From Streptomyces sp. WM6386 (lineage in GTDB: Bacteria; Actinomycetota; Actinomycetes; Streptomycetales; Streptomycetaceae): a stretch of DNA of 64,000 bases. Location of the stretch: NCBI RefSeq assembly GCF_000972385.1, contig NZ_JXTE01000070.1:1-64000 (forward strand). Reading direction: 5' to 3'. Positions 1 to 8,801 of the stretch are shown in pieces. A program made the position numbers and the translations under genes. Position 1 is the stretch's first letter, and the number at the start of each line of letters is the position of its first letter. The notes beneath the pieces are model-generated. The model did no database searches, was not told the DNA's origin, and saw nothing but the letters and a program-made list of their open reading frames with translations.

Positions 1-782
1 GTGCCGGACGCGGCGTGGGCATGGAGGGGGGCGGGGTCGGTGCCGGTGCCGTACGGGTCGGGGCCCGTGTCCTGCGAGGCGTCGGCGGGGACGGGGTCCC
101 GGTCCCACTCGGCCGAACTCCCCTGGTCCGCCCCGTCGTCGGGCATACGGAAGGCGTCGGCCAGCGACTCCCGCACGGCACGGGCCCGTTCGGCGGCGGT
201 ACGGCCGGCCGGAACGCCTCGGGCGACGGGAGCGGGCGGTGTCGTACGGCGCGGCCGGGCCCCGCCATCGGTGCCCCCGCCCGTGACCTCCGTGCGCAGC
301 CGCCGCTCTTCCGCACGGGCGGCCCGCAAGGCCTCACGCGCCCGGTCCGCGGGGCGCGCTCCTTGTGGGGCTCCTCCCCCGTTCCCCGCAACCGGGGCGG
401 GATTCGCCGTGTCATCGAGCCGGTCGGTCTCCTCACCGGGCCCGCTCGCCGGCGCGTCCGACCGGGCAGGCGTATCCGCCTCTTCCTCAGCCGTTCTGGC
501 CTCCTGCGGCTGTCCCTCGGCTCCGGCGCCCCGACGATCGGCGGCCGCGCGCCGCAGCGCCGCTCGGGCTGCGTCCCCCGGCCGGGCCTCACCGGGCTCC
601 GGCTGCCGCGCTGCGGCCCCTTCGCCGACAGAACCGACAGAACCGGCGGATGGCCCGGGCCTCGAGCCGTCGCCCGCAGGCTCCCTCGGCTCCGCCGCGC
701 CCTCCGCGGTCCCCTCCGCCTCCCGGCGCTCCCGTGCCTCCCGCAGTGCCCGGCGTACCTCGTCCGCCGGCCGGCCCGTCAT
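1..782 (-). CDS. SWIM zinc-finger-type protein, N-terminal part (runs off the window)
   Basis: An open frame of about 260 codons reads leftward from an ATG at 782 to the window edge without a stop. The visible part is low-complexity, Ala/Arg/Glu/Pro-rich, with imperfect repeats of the type ADxARxALRxAR (near residues 6, 70 and 150) and a later AAERARAVRESLADAFRMP segment. The SWIM CxC...CxH motif itself is not in view. The identity rests on the neighbour: genes of this kind commonly follow the SNF2 helicase in Streptomyces and have a repeat-rich N-terminus ahead of the SWIM domain. The start overlaps the helicase stop as ATGA, with a GGAGGA ribosome site inside the helicase end, so translation is probably coupled. 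The family name is inference. Confidence 0.6.
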   Translation of the reverse strand, partial: MTGRPADEVRRALREARERREAEGTAEGAAEPREPAGDGSRPGPSAGSVGSVGEGAAARQPEPGEARPGDAARAALRRAAADRRGAGAEGQPQEARTAEEEADTPARSDAPASGPGEETDRLDDTANPAPVAGNGGGAPQGARPADRAREALRAARAEERRLRTEVTGGGTDGGARPRRTTPPAPVARGVPAGRTAAERARAVRESLADAFRMPDDGADQGSSAEWDRDPVPADASQDTGPDPYGTGTDPAPLHAHAASG

Positions 783-3604
783 GACGTCCTCCGCAGGGAG
801 ACGAGGTCGGACAGTTCGCGGTCGGTCAGTTCGGTCAGGGCGGCCTCGCCGGAGCCGAGGATCGCGTCGGCCAGGGCCCGCTTCGCCTCCAGCATCTCGG
901 CGATGCGGTCCTCGACGGTGCCCTCGGTGATGAGGCGGTGGACCTGGACCGGCTGGGTCTGGCCGATGCGGTAGGCGCGGTCGGTGGCCTGCTCCTCCAC
1001 GGCCGGGTTCCACCAGCGGTCGAAGTGGACGACGTGGCCCGCGCGGGTGAGGTTGAGGCCCGTGCCCGCCGCCTTCAACGACAGGACCAGGACCGGCGTC
1101 GCACCGCTCTGGAAGCGGTCCACCATGCGCTCGCGCTCCGGCACCGGTGTGCCGCCGTGCAGCAGGTCCACCGGGACCGCGCGGTCGGTCAGGTGGGCGG
1201 TGATGAGGCGGGCCATGCCGACGTACTGCGTGAAGACGAGAGCCGAGCCGTCCTCGGCCAGCAGGGTGTCCAACAGCTCGTCCAGCAGGGCCAGTTTGCC
1301 GGAGCGGACGGCGAGCCGGTCGGCGGCCCCGGCCTCCTCCTTCAGATACAGCGCGGGGTGGTCGCAGATCTGCTTCAGCGCGCCCAGGAGCTTCAGCACC
1401 AGGCCCCGGCGTGCGATGCCCTGCGCCGTGTCGATGGCGAGCAGCGACTCGCGGACCACCGCCTCGTACAGGGAGGCCTGTTCGCGGGTGAGCGGGACCG
1501 GGTGGTCCGTCTCCGTCTTGGGCGGCAGTTCGGGGACGATGCCGGGGTCGGACTTCTTGCGGCGCAGCAGGAAGGGGCGGACCAGCCGGGCGAGGCGCCG
1601 CACCGCCTCGGCGTTCTCACCGTGCTCGCCGTTCTCGACGGCGCGTGCGTGGCGGGCGCGGAAGGACTTCAGGGGGCCGAGCAGTCCGGGGGTCGTCCAG
1701 TCGAGCAGGGCCCACAGCTCGGAGAGGTTGTTCTCCACCGGGGTGCCGGTCAGCGCCACGCGCGCGGGTGTCGGGATGGTGCGCAGCGCCTTCGCCGTCG
1801 CCGAGTACGGGTTCTTCACATGCTGCGCCTCGTCCGCGACGACCATGCCCCAGTGCTGCTCGGCCAGCCGCGGTGCCGTCGACCGCATGGTGCCGTACGT
1901 CGTCAGCACGAAGCCGCCGTGCAGGTCCTCCAGGGTGCGGTCGGGGCCGTGGAAGCGGCGGACGGGGACGCCCGGCGCGAACCGGGTGATCTCCCGCTGC
2001 CAGTTGCCGAGCAGCGAGGCCGGACAGATCACCAGGGTCGGCTCGCTGCGGGCGCGCCGCAGGTGCAGGGCGATCACCGTGATCGTCTTGCCCAGGCCCA
2101 TGTCGTCGGCGAGGCAGCCGCCGAGGCCGAGGGAGGTCATGAGGTCCAGCCAGGCCAGCCCCCGCAGTTGGTAGTCGCGCAGGGTGGCGTGCAGACCCGG
2201 TGGCGGCTCGGCGGGCCGCACCCCGGCCGTCAGCCGGTCCCGCAGCGCGGCCAGCGCGCCGACCGGTACGGCTTCCACCGTCTCGCCGTCGACCTCCGCG
2301 CTGCCGGTGAGTGCGACGGACAGTGCGTCGACCGGGTCGAGCAGGCCCAGTTCGCGCTTGCGGGCCTTGCGGACGAGCGCCGGGTCGACCAGCACCCACT
2401 GGTCGCGCAGCCGGACCACGGGCCGGTGGGCCTCGGCGAGCGCGTCCATCTCGGCCTCGCTGAGCGGGTCGCCGCCGAGCGCCAACTGCCAGCGGAACTG
2501 GAGGAGTTCCTCGCTCTCGAAGAAGCCGGTGCCGTCGGTCGCCGAGCCCGGCGCGGAGCGCACCACCGCGGCCGCGGTCAGGTCCTGGGCCAGGTCACGG
2601 GGCCAGTGCACGGCGACCCCGGCCGCCGCGAGCCGGGTCGCGGCGACGCCGAGCAGGTCGCCCAACTCCTCCTCCGACAGGGCCAGTACGTCGGGCACGT
2701 CCTGTTCGGCGAGCCGGTCCAGAGGCGCCCAGACCCTGGCGGCACGCCGCACCGCGAGGGCGGCGTCCACGCGTGCGCGGGGGCCGAACACCGCGTCCGC
2801 CTCGCCCGACCACAGGGCCGCCGCGTCGGCCACGAGGGTGGGGTCGGCGAGGCTGTGCACCTGGACGATCGCGGCACCGGCGCTGCGGGCCCGGCCGCCC
2901 TCGTCGAAGAGGTCGTACGCCGACAGGTCGAGGCGGAGCGAGATCCGCACGCCCGCGTCCATGCCGGCGGCGACCTCGGCGGCCCAGTCCTGCGCGCCGG
3001 GCAGACGCTGCGGGCGGCGCTCCGCGAAGGGCCTGCCGGAGGCGAGGGGCGCGGCCGGGGTCCGCGGGAGGGTGTCGGCGACGGCGTCCAGGAAGGCGCG
3101 CATCAGCGCTTCCGGTGCGGGCAGCCGGAGCGGGCCGGGGCCGGGCAGCGGGACCGCGTGGCCCTCGTGGGGCAGGGCGGCGGCGATGGCGCGCAGGTGC
3201 GCGATGTCGTCCGGGTCCAGGGGGCCGGCCCGCCAGGCGTCGTGGCCGGTGGCGGTGAGGCCGGGCAGCAGGCGGCCGCGGGCGGTGAGCCGCAGCGCGT
3301 GCAGGGCGGCCGCGCCCCAGCAGGCGGTGGCGGGGTGGGCGGCGGGGTCGCGCCGGGCGCGCATGAGGAGGGGCAGGGCCTCGGCCAGGGGCAGTTCGAG
3401 CGCGGGGGCGGTCCTGCGGCGCACTCCGGGGCCGTGTCGGCGTACGACGGTGAGATCCGTGTGTCCGTCGGGCAGCGGCCCGTCCTCGGGGTCCCAGAAG
3501 GCCATCCGGCCCTCGCGCGGGAGGGGTGCGGGCAGGAAGACGGCGGCGAGTCGCACGGAGACCGGGTCCGTCGCTCGCCCGTCCACCGCGACCGTGTCGG
3601 TCAT
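779..3604 (-). CDS. SNF2/DEAD-box helicase with helicase-associated N-terminus
   Basis: A protein of about 940 residues of the Swi2/Snf2 ATPase family, predicted to move along or remodel DNA using ATP. The C-terminal half carries the classic order of motifs: DDMGLGKT (Walker A), VVADEAQHVKN (DEAQ box), LTGTPVENNLSELW (motif III) and, in the second RecA lobe, GGTGLN-type and RWWNPAVEEQATDRAYRIGQ (motifs V and VI). The first ~450 residues are the variable helicase-associated region. The longest frame starts at a GTG at 3616, but that codon touches the GGAGG Shine-Dalgarno. The ATG at 3604 is better spaced. It is coupled to the downstream SWIM-type gene; such pairs are common in actinobacteria and have no settled role. 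Confidence 0.9.
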   Translation of the reverse strand: MTDTVAVDGRATDPVSVRLAAVFLPAPLPREGRMAFWDPEDGPLPDGHTDLTVVRRHGPGVRRRTAPALELPLAEALPLLMRARRDPAAHPATACWGAAALHALRLTARGRLLPGLTATGHDAWRAGPLDPDDIAHLRAIAAALPHEGHAVPLPGPGPLRLPAPEALMRAFLDAVADTLPRTPAAPLASGRPFAERRPQRLPGAQDWAAEVAAGMDAGVRISLRLDLSAYDLFDEGGRARSAGAAIVQVHSLADPTLVADAAALWSGEADAVFGPRARVDAALAVRRAARVWAPLDRLAEQDVPDVLALSEEELGDLLGVAATRLAAAGVAVHWPRDLAQDLTAAAVVRSAPGSATDGTGFFESEELLQFRWQLALGGDPLSEAEMDALAEAHRPVVRLRDQWVLVDPALVRKARKRELGLLDPVDALSVALTGSAEVDGETVEAVPVGALAALRDRLTAGVRPAEPPPGLHATLRDYQLRGLAWLDLMTSLGLGGCLADDMGLGKTITVIALHLRRARSEPTLVICPASLLGNWQREITRFAPGVPVRRFHGPDRTLEDLHGGFVLTTYGTMRSTAPRLAEQHWGMVVADEAQHVKNPYSATAKALRTIPTPARVALTGTPVENNLSELWALLDWTTPGLLGPLKSFRARHARAVENGEHGENAEAVRRLARLVRPFLLRRKKSDPGIVPELPPKTETDHPVPLTREQASLYEAVVRESLLAIDTAQGIARRGLVLKLLGALKQICDHPALYLKEEAGAADRLAVRSGKLALLDELLDTLLAEDGSALVFTQYVGMARLITAHLTDRAVPVDLLHGGTPVPERERMVDRFQSGATPVLVLSLKAAGTGLNLTRAGHVVHFDRWWNPAVEEQATDRAYRIGQTQPVQVHRLITEGTVEDRIAEMLEAKRALADAILGSGEAALTELTDRELSDLVSLRRTS

Positions 3605-3739
3605 ACGTCCTGCCACCTCCCGTCCCGTGTGTCGGATCAGACGTCTTCGACTCTACGGGCGGGGTCTGACAATCGGCTCCGGCGACGGGCCCGGCCGCCG
3701 TGCCGGGCAACCGGACGGGCGGGGGTGTCGACCTGTGTC

Positions 3740-4333
3740 CTACGGAACGGTGCGGGAGACGACGTACACCATCGGGTTGGCCGGGTCCGCGGTGTTCACC
3801 ACGATGTCCTGGGTGGGCGCCGGGTTCTTCTGCTTGTGGACGAGGCCCGACCAGGGGCCGGGGCCGGTGAACCGCCAGCCGGTGATCTTCTGGTCGCGGG
3901 CGCCGATGGTGATCTCGCCCTTCTTCAGGTCGTCGCGGTTGACGCCGACGCCGGCGAGGAAGGTGTCGAGGCCCGCGTTGCTGGTGCGGAACTGGACGTA
4001 GAGGCGGCTGGTCTTCCAGTTGTTGGTCTCGTAGTACGCGATCCGGTCCGCGGGGTGCGGGATCGGCACCTGGTAGAGGCGGCGCTGGACCTTGGACGGC
4101 CAGCCTGCGGTGAGGCCGGTCGCCGAGTACTTCGCCTCCTTGTCCTTGCCGCTGTTGCGGCTCTGGTTCGCGGAGATCACCAGATAGCCGGCCGGGACGC
4201 CGATGAGCAGCACGATGATGAGCAGGGTGAGCGCCCGGCGGCGGTTGCGGTGGCGGCGGTCCTCGGCCGGCCGCCGCGGTTCCTCCGGGGAGTCGCCCTG
4301 GCGGGGCACCGAAGGGGTCATGGACGGGTTCAC
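3740..4333 (-). CDS. Small single-pass membrane protein downstream of ROK kinase
   Basis: About 197 residues. After a short charged cytoplasmic start (PRRPAEDRRHRNRRR) comes one hydrophobic segment, ALTLLIIVLLIGVPAGYLVI, then an extracytoplasmic domain of about 140 residues with no family I can name. The GTG start overlaps the ROK kinase stop as GTGA, so the two are probably translated together; an ATG four codons in (near 4321) is the alternative. I cannot assign a function. The coupling suggests a link with the sugar metabolism run by the kinase and the GntR regulator. Confidence 0.75.
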   Translation of the reverse strand: MNPSMTPSVPRQGDSPEEPRRPAEDRRHRNRRRALTLLIIVLLIGVPAGYLVISANQSRNSGKDKEAKYSATGLTAGWPSKVQRRLYQVPIPHPADRIAYYETNNWKTSRLYVQFRTSNAGLDTFLAGVGVNRDDLKKGEITIGARDQKITGWRFTGPGPWSGLVHKQKNPAPTQDIVVNTADPANPMVYVVSRTVP

Positions 4334-5478
4334 GCCTGCCCCTGGGTCGTACGGCGGGACTCCGTGTACTTGGCGTAGCGCTCGTACCGCTCGACCCGGC
4401 GCCGGTTGGCGCGCCGGAAGCGGCGGGCGACCAGGCGGGCGAGGTCGGCGGCGCCGACCATGCCGGCCTCGGGGCCGAGCTGGGCGCGGACGATGCGCGC
4501 CTCGGGGCGGTAGCCGCGCCCGGTGAGCTGGCGCTTGAAGGCGTCGCGCGCGGGGGAGATCAGCAGCTCGTCGGCGGCCGAGACACCGCCGCCGATCACG
4601 AAGCAGGACGGGTCGAGCGCGGCCGCGAGGTTGGCGATGCCGACGCCGAGCCACTGGCCGATGTCCTGGAGCAGCTCGATGCACATGGCGTCGCCGTCAC
4701 GGGCCAGCTCGGTGATCATCGGGCCGGTGATGTCGCCGATCTGCCCCTTGACGTGCTCGATGATCCCGTAGGCCACCGGGGAGTCGGCCGCGGCCAGCTC
4801 CTTGGCCTCCCTGACCAGCGCGTTACCGGAGCTGTACTGCTCCCAGCAGCCGCGGTTGCCGCACGGGCAGCGGTGGCCGCCGGGCACGACCTGCATATGG
4901 CCGAACTCGCCTGCGACACCGAACTTTCCGCGCTTGACCTGGCCGTCCTCGAGGATTGCGCCGCCGATGCCGGTGCCGAGCGTGATCATGACCAGGTGGT
5001 CCTCGTCGCGGCCCGCGCCGAAGCGCCACTCGGCCCAGGCGGCGGAGTTGGCGTCGTTGTCGACCAGGACGGGCACGGCGAGCCTGCCCGCGAGGCGGTC
5101 GCGCAGCGGCTCGTTGCGCCAGGACAGGTGCGGGGCGAACAGGATGCGGTTGCGGTCGGCGTCGACCCAGCCGGCCGCGCCGATGCCGACGGCGTGCACG
5201 TCGTGGCGGTCCGACAGGTCCAGGACCAGTTCGACGATGGTGTCCTCGACGACCTTGGGGCTCTTGGACTTGTCCGGGGTCTCCGCGCGGAGCTTCTCCA
5301 GGATGTTGCCGTCGGCGTCGACGACTCCCGCCATCACCTTGGTGCCGCCGATGTCGATACCGACCGTCGGCACGCGGGGTGCGGTCAGGTGTGAGCGGCG
5401 TTCCCTGGTACCGACCGTGCGGAGGACGGGGGCGCGCCGGGAGCCGATCGGGGCCGTGAAATTGCCGTAGGTGCTCAT
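4330..5478 (-). CDS. ROK-family sugar kinase (glucokinase-like)
   Basis: A 382-residue ROK kinase, predicted to phosphorylate a hexose or amino sugar with ATP. It has the phosphate motif GIDIGGTKVMAGVVD, LVDNDANSAAWAEW with the likely catalytic Asp, TLGTGIGGAI, and the ROK zinc signature GHRCPCGNRGCWEQYSS with its Cys cluster. There is no N-terminal helix-turn-helix, so it is an enzyme rather than a ROK repressor. The start is ATG (MSTYGNF), preceded by a ~50-residue N-terminal extension before the ROK core. A C-terminal basic tail ends in the GTGA overlap with the membrane-protein gene. The ATTGTC-type palindrome at 5590 lies just upstream. The substrate cannot be read from the sequence. Confidence 0.9.
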   Translation of the reverse strand: MSTYGNFTAPIGSRRAPVLRTVGTRERRSHLTAPRVPTVGIDIGGTKVMAGVVDADGNILEKLRAETPDKSKSPKVVEDTIVELVLDLSDRHDVHAVGIGAAGWVDADRNRILFAPHLSWRNEPLRDRLAGRLAVPVLVDNDANSAAWAEWRFGAGRDEDHLVMITLGTGIGGAILEDGQVKRGKFGVAGEFGHMQVVPGGHRCPCGNRGCWEQYSSGNALVREAKELAAADSPVAYGIIEHVKGQIGDITGPMITELARDGDAMCIELLQDIGQWLGVGIANLAAALDPSCFVIGGGVSAADELLISPARDAFKRQLTGRGYRPEARIVRAQLGPEAGMVGAADLARLVARRFRRANRRRVERYERYAKYTESRRTTQGQA

Positions 5479-5589
5479 CAGGCCCGATTGTGCCTCACCG
5501 TGAGTAAGGGTGCTGTGCGGGGGCGCAAAGGGCCGGTTCCCGTGCTGTGCCGGGGGCGGGTGCATGGAGGCTCGCCGCGCGTCGGTCGC

Positions 5590-5602
5590 ATTGTCCGGAC
5601 AT
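5590..5602. promoter_or_regulatory. Candidate GntR operator 1
   Basis: ATTGTCCGGACAT contains the perfect palindrome TGTCCGGACA and lies between the GntR gene and the ROK kinase start. A near copy, ATTGTCAGGACAT, lies in the GntR/dehydrogenase divergent region. The pairing of the two copies around the regulator is what suggests an operator. Confidence 0.5.
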
Positions 5603-5645
5603 TGGGACCAATGCGGCGACACTCGAGCGGATCCCAGGGCTGTCT

Positions 5646-6410
5646 TCAGGGCCTCACGAGCAGTTGGAACTCGAAGGAGTAGCGGGTGGGGCGGTAGGTG
5701 TGGGTGCCGAACTCGACCGCGCGTCCGGTGTCGTCGAAGGTGACGCGCTGCATGGTGAGCAGCGGGGCGCCCTCCTCCTCGGCGAGCCGCTCGGCCTCGA
5801 CGACGGTGGCGCCGCGCGCGCCGATGGACTGACGGGCGCTGTGCAGGGTGATGCCGGCGGAGCGCATCATCCGGTACAGGCCGGTGGCCTCCAGCTGGCC
5901 GGTGTCCAGGTCGAGCAGGTCGAGCGGCAGGTAGTTGCAGAGGTACGCCATCGGCTCGCCGTGCGCGAGGCGCAGCCGCTCGACGCGGTGCACGTCGCTG
6001 TCCTCGGCCACCCCGAGCGCGGCCGCGATCTCGGCGGAGGCCGGGACGAGAGTGTTGACGATGACCTTGGTGGCGGGGCGCTGACCTGCCGATTCCAGGT
6101 CGTCGTAGAGGCTGCTGAGCTCGAGTGGGCGCTTGACCTGGCTGTGCACGACCTGCGTGCCGACGCCACGGCGACGTACGAGCAGGCCTTTGTCGACGAG
6201 CGACTGGATGGCCTGGCGGACGGTGGGCCGGGACAGGCCCAGGCGCGCGGCGAGCTCGATCTCGTTGCCCAGCAGGCTGCCGGGGGTCAGCGTTCCGTGC
6301 TCGATCGCGGCCTCCAGCTGCTGGGACAGCTGGAAGTACAACGGCACCGGGCTGCTCCGGTCCACACTGAGTTCGAGCGACACGGTCGGGTCCACATCTG
6401 GTTTCGGCAC
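5646..6410 (-). CDS. GntR/HutC-family transcriptional regulator
   Basis: A 254-residue GntR regulator. The N-terminal winged helix-turn-helix (residues ~20-85) includes PLYFQLSQQLEAAI and ELAARLGLSRPTVRQAIQSL, with a wing ending GVGTQVV. The C-terminal ~150 residues look like a UTRA effector domain (HutC type), which usually binds a sugar phosphate or small carbon metabolite. The start is GTG (6410). It sits upstream of the ROK kinase in the same direction and divergent from the dehydrogenase. Two near-identical ATTGTCMGGACAT palindromes flank it and are its likely targets (inference). Confidence 0.9.
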   Translation of the reverse strand: MPKPDVDPTVSLELSVDRSSPVPLYFQLSQQLEAAIEHGTLTPGSLLGNEIELAARLGLSRPTVRQAIQSLVDKGLLVRRRGVGTQVVHSQVKRPLELSSLYDDLESAGQRPATKVIVNTLVPASAEIAAALGVAEDSDVHRVERLRLAHGEPMAYLCNYLPLDLLDLDTGQLEATGLYRMMRSAGITLHSARQSIGARGATVVEAERLAEEEGAPLLTMQRVTFDDTGRAVEFGTHTYRPTRYSFEFQLLVRP

Positions 6411-6459
6411 GGGCCCGAGCGTAGCTCCGCGCGCTGTTGACGGGAAGTTGTGTAGTTCG

Positions 6460-6472
6460 ATTGTCAGGACAT
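6460..6472. promoter_or_regulatory. Candidate GntR operator 2
   Basis: ATTGTCAGGACAT differs by one base from the copy at 5590. It ends 5 bp before the -35 box of the dehydrogenase promoter and lies 50 bp upstream of the gntR start, so one bound regulator could control both divergent genes. Confidence 0.5.
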
Positions 6473-6477
6473 ATGCA

Positions 6478-6506
6478 TTGACAGGGTGGGGTCCCCGGCC
6501 ACATTT
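6478..6506 (+). promoter_or_regulatory. Promoter of the Gfo/Idh/MocA gene, probably leaderless
   Basis: TTGACA (6478-6483), a 17-bp spacer and ACATTT (6501-6506) form a vegetative-type promoter. Transcription starting about 7-8 bp further on would begin at the ATG at 6514. The gene has no Shine-Dalgarno, which fits a leaderless mRNA, a common type in actinobacteria. Confidence 0.5.
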
Positions 6507-6513
6507 TGTTCAC

Positions 6514-7515
6514 ATGCGCATCGGCGTCATCGGTACGGGCCGGATCGGCACCATTCACGCGAACACGCTCAGTCGTCATCGCGATGTCGGCTCTCTGATC
6601 CTCACGGACGCGGACGGCGCGCGGGCCCAGGAGCTCGCGAACCGGCTGGGGGAGACGGCCGCGCCGGGGGTGGACGAGATCTTCAGATGGGGCGTGGACG
6701 CGGTGGTGATCACCACCGCCACCTCGGCGCACGCCGAACTGATCGGCCGCGCGGCGCGCTCGGCGCTGCCGGTGTTCTGCGAGAAGCCGATCGCCCTCGA
6801 TCTGCCGGGCACGCTCCAGGCGATCGGCGAGGTCGAGTCGGCCGGGACCGTACTTCAGATGGGGTTCCAGCGCCGCTTCGACGCCGGGTACACGGGCGCC
6901 CGGGACGCGGTGCGGTCGGGACGGCTCGGGCGGCTGCACACGGTGCGGGCGCTGACCTCGGACCAGGCGCCGCCGCCGGCCGCGTGGCTGCCGCTGTCCG
7001 GCGGGCTGTACCGGGACACGCTGATCCACGACTTCGACGTGCTGCGCTGGGTGACCGGGCGGGAGGTCGTGGACGTGTACGCGGCCGGCTCCGACGCCGG
7101 GCCTCCGATGTTCCGTGACGCGGGCGACGTCGACACGGCCGCGGCGGTCCTCACCCTCGACGACGGCACCCTCGCCACGGCGACGGCGACCCGGCTGAAC
7201 GGCGCCGGCTACGACGTCCGGATGGAGCTGGCGGGAGAGCTCGACCAGATCGTCGTCGGCCTGGACGACCGCACGCCGATCGCCTCCACCGAACCGACGG
7301 GTCCACCGGCCGCGACCAAGCCGTGGACGGGCTTCCTGGAGCGGTTCGGGCCGGCCTACGAGGCCGAGCTGAACACCTTCGTCGAGGTGGTCCGGGGCGA
7401 GCGGGCCAACCCCTGTGACGGGCGCGAGGCGTTGCAGGCGCTGCGGATCGCGGAGGCGTGCGAGGTGTCGCGGCGGGAGCGGCGGCCGGTACGGATGGCG
7501 GAGCTGCCGGGCTGA
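6514..7515 (+). CDS. Gfo/Idh/MocA-family oxidoreductase (inositol 2-dehydrogenase-like)
   Basis: A 333-residue NAD(P)-dependent dehydrogenase of the sugar or inositol type. The N-terminal Rossmann fold begins at once with MRIGVIGTGRIGTIHA (GxGxxG). The family EKP motif is present in FCEKPIALDLPG at residue ~90. The C-terminal domain includes YRDTLIHDFDVLRW, whose conserved Asp/His pattern is typical of IolG-like enzymes. The length is normal. The ATG at 6514 is preferred because the Rossmann motif starts there, despite the missing ribosome site. It is divergent from gntR and shares its operator region, so it probably handles the same sugar as the ROK kinase. Confidence 0.88.
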   Translation: MRIGVIGTGRIGTIHANTLSRHRDVGSLILTDADGARAQELANRLGETAAPGVDEIFRWGVDAVVITTATSAHAELIGRAARSALPVFCEKPIALDLPGTLQAIGEVESAGTVLQMGFQRRFDAGYTGARDAVRSGRLGRLHTVRALTSDQAPPPAAWLPLSGGLYRDTLIHDFDVLRWVTGREVVDVYAAGSDAGPPMFRDAGDVDTAAAVLTLDDGTLATATATRLNGAGYDVRMELAGELDQIVVGLDDRTPIASTEPTGPPAATKPWTGFLERFGPAYEAELNTFVEVVRGERANPCDGREALQALRIAEACEVSRRERRPVRMAELPG

Positions 7516-7573
7516 GCGGTCCTCCGAAGCCGCAGGGCCCGATCCCCCGCACCGGGTCCCGCCCTGTACGGCC

Positions 7574-8758
7574 CTACCAGCGCACCGGCAGGCTCCGCAG
7601 CCCCCGTATCAGCATCCCCGGCAGCCACTCCCCCGGCGGTCCGTCCAGGGCCAGGTCCGGGGCGCGGTCCAGCAGGCTCCGGATCGCCGTACGCGCCTCC
7701 AGGCGGGCCAGGGGAGCGCCCAGGCAGTAGTGGATGCCGTGGCCGAAGGCGAGATGGCCCCGGGGGTCGCGGCGGATGTCGAAGGTGTCCGGGGCGGGGT
7801 AGCGGGTGCCGTCGCGGTCGGCCGCGGTGAGGCCGACCATGACGTGGTCCCCCTCGGCGATGGTGGTGCCCGCGATCTCCAGGGGCTCGGCGGCGTAGCG
7901 GAACGTCGCGTTCTCCACCGGTCCCTCGTAGCGCAGTGTCTCCTCGACCGCGCCGTCGATCAGGCTCATGTCGGCGCGCAGGGCGGCGAGTTGGGTGGGA
8001 TGGGTGAGCAGGGCGTGGACGCCGTTGGTGATGAGGTTGACCGTCGTCTCATGGCCGGCGATCAGCAGGAGGAAGGCCATGCCCAGCAGTTCCTGCGGGG
8101 AGAGCCGGTCGCCGTCCTCGGCGGTGGTGCGGATGAGGTCGCTCAGCAGGTCGTCGCCCGGTCCGGCGCACCGCTTGTCCTCGATCAGCTCGCGCAGGTA
8201 CGCGTCGAGCCGGACGACGGCGTCGTAGGAGTTCTCGGGGCTGGTGGGCGCGACCACCTCCGTCGACACCTTCCGGAACTCCGTGCGGTCCATCTCGGGC
8301 ACGCCGAGGAGCTCGCAGATCACGGTGATCGGCAGGGGGTAGGCGAGGGACTGCACCAGGTCGCCGCGGCCGTACGGCAGCATCGCGTCGAGGAGGTCGT
8401 CGGTGATCTCCTGGACCCTGGGCCGCAGTTCCTCCACGCGACGCACCGTGAAGGCGCGGGAGACGAGGCCGCGCAGCCGGGTGTGCTCGGGCTGGTCGGC
8501 GCCCAGCAGATGGCGGCCGATCAGCTCCTCCTCGTGGAACGTCACACCGATCCGGCGGCCGTCCTTGGACAGCCGGGGGTCGGCGAGGGCCGCCCGCGCC
8601 TCCTCGTGCCCGACGACGAGCCAGGCCCAGTAGCCGGGATCGGAGCCCGGCGGCCGGACCCGGTGCACCGGGCCGCGCTCACGCAGTCGCGCGTACACGG
8701 GATGCGGGTCCGTGCGGAAGGCCTCGCCGAACTCGCCCAGGTCGACCACTTCTGCCAT
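7574..8758 (-). CDS. Cytochrome P450
   Basis: A 394-residue soluble bacterial P450 that oxidises an unknown small molecule. It has the I-helix oxygen-binding motif AGHETT (residue ~235), the ExxR pair in EETLRYEGP (~275), and the haem ligand motif FGHGIHYCLGAPLARLEA with its Cys near residue 345. The start is ATG with an AAGGG ribosome site 6 bases upstream. It begins 43 bp after the response regulator, in the same direction, and may be co-transcribed with it. No ferredoxin gene is adjacent, so it must use redox partners from elsewhere. Confidence 0.93.
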   Translation of the reverse strand: MAEVVDLGEFGEAFRTDPHPVYARLRERGPVHRVRPPGSDPGYWAWLVVGHEEARAALADPRLSKDGRRIGVTFHEEELIGRHLLGADQPEHTRLRGLVSRAFTVRRVEELRPRVQEITDDLLDAMLPYGRGDLVQSLAYPLPITVICELLGVPEMDRTEFRKVSTEVVAPTSPENSYDAVVRLDAYLRELIEDKRCAGPGDDLLSDLIRTTAEDGDRLSPQELLGMAFLLLIAGHETTVNLITNGVHALLTHPTQLAALRADMSLIDGAVEETLRYEGPVENATFRYAAEPLEIAGTTIAEGDHVMVGLTAADRDGTRYPAPDTFDIRRDPRGHLAFGHGIHYCLGAPLARLEARTAIRSLLDRAPDLALDGPPGEWLPGMLIRGLRSLPVRW

Positions 8759-8801
8759 GAAGATCCCTTCCCCTCCCTCCGAGAACGGACAGCACGCCCC
8801 G

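Noticed and set aside
1..4378. Long plus-strand open frames opposite the SNF2 helicase and SWIM-type gene
   Set aside because: They are antisense shadows caused by high GC; translations are low-complexity Arg/Pro/Ala/Gly and show no family motif, while the minus strand shows clear helicase motifs.
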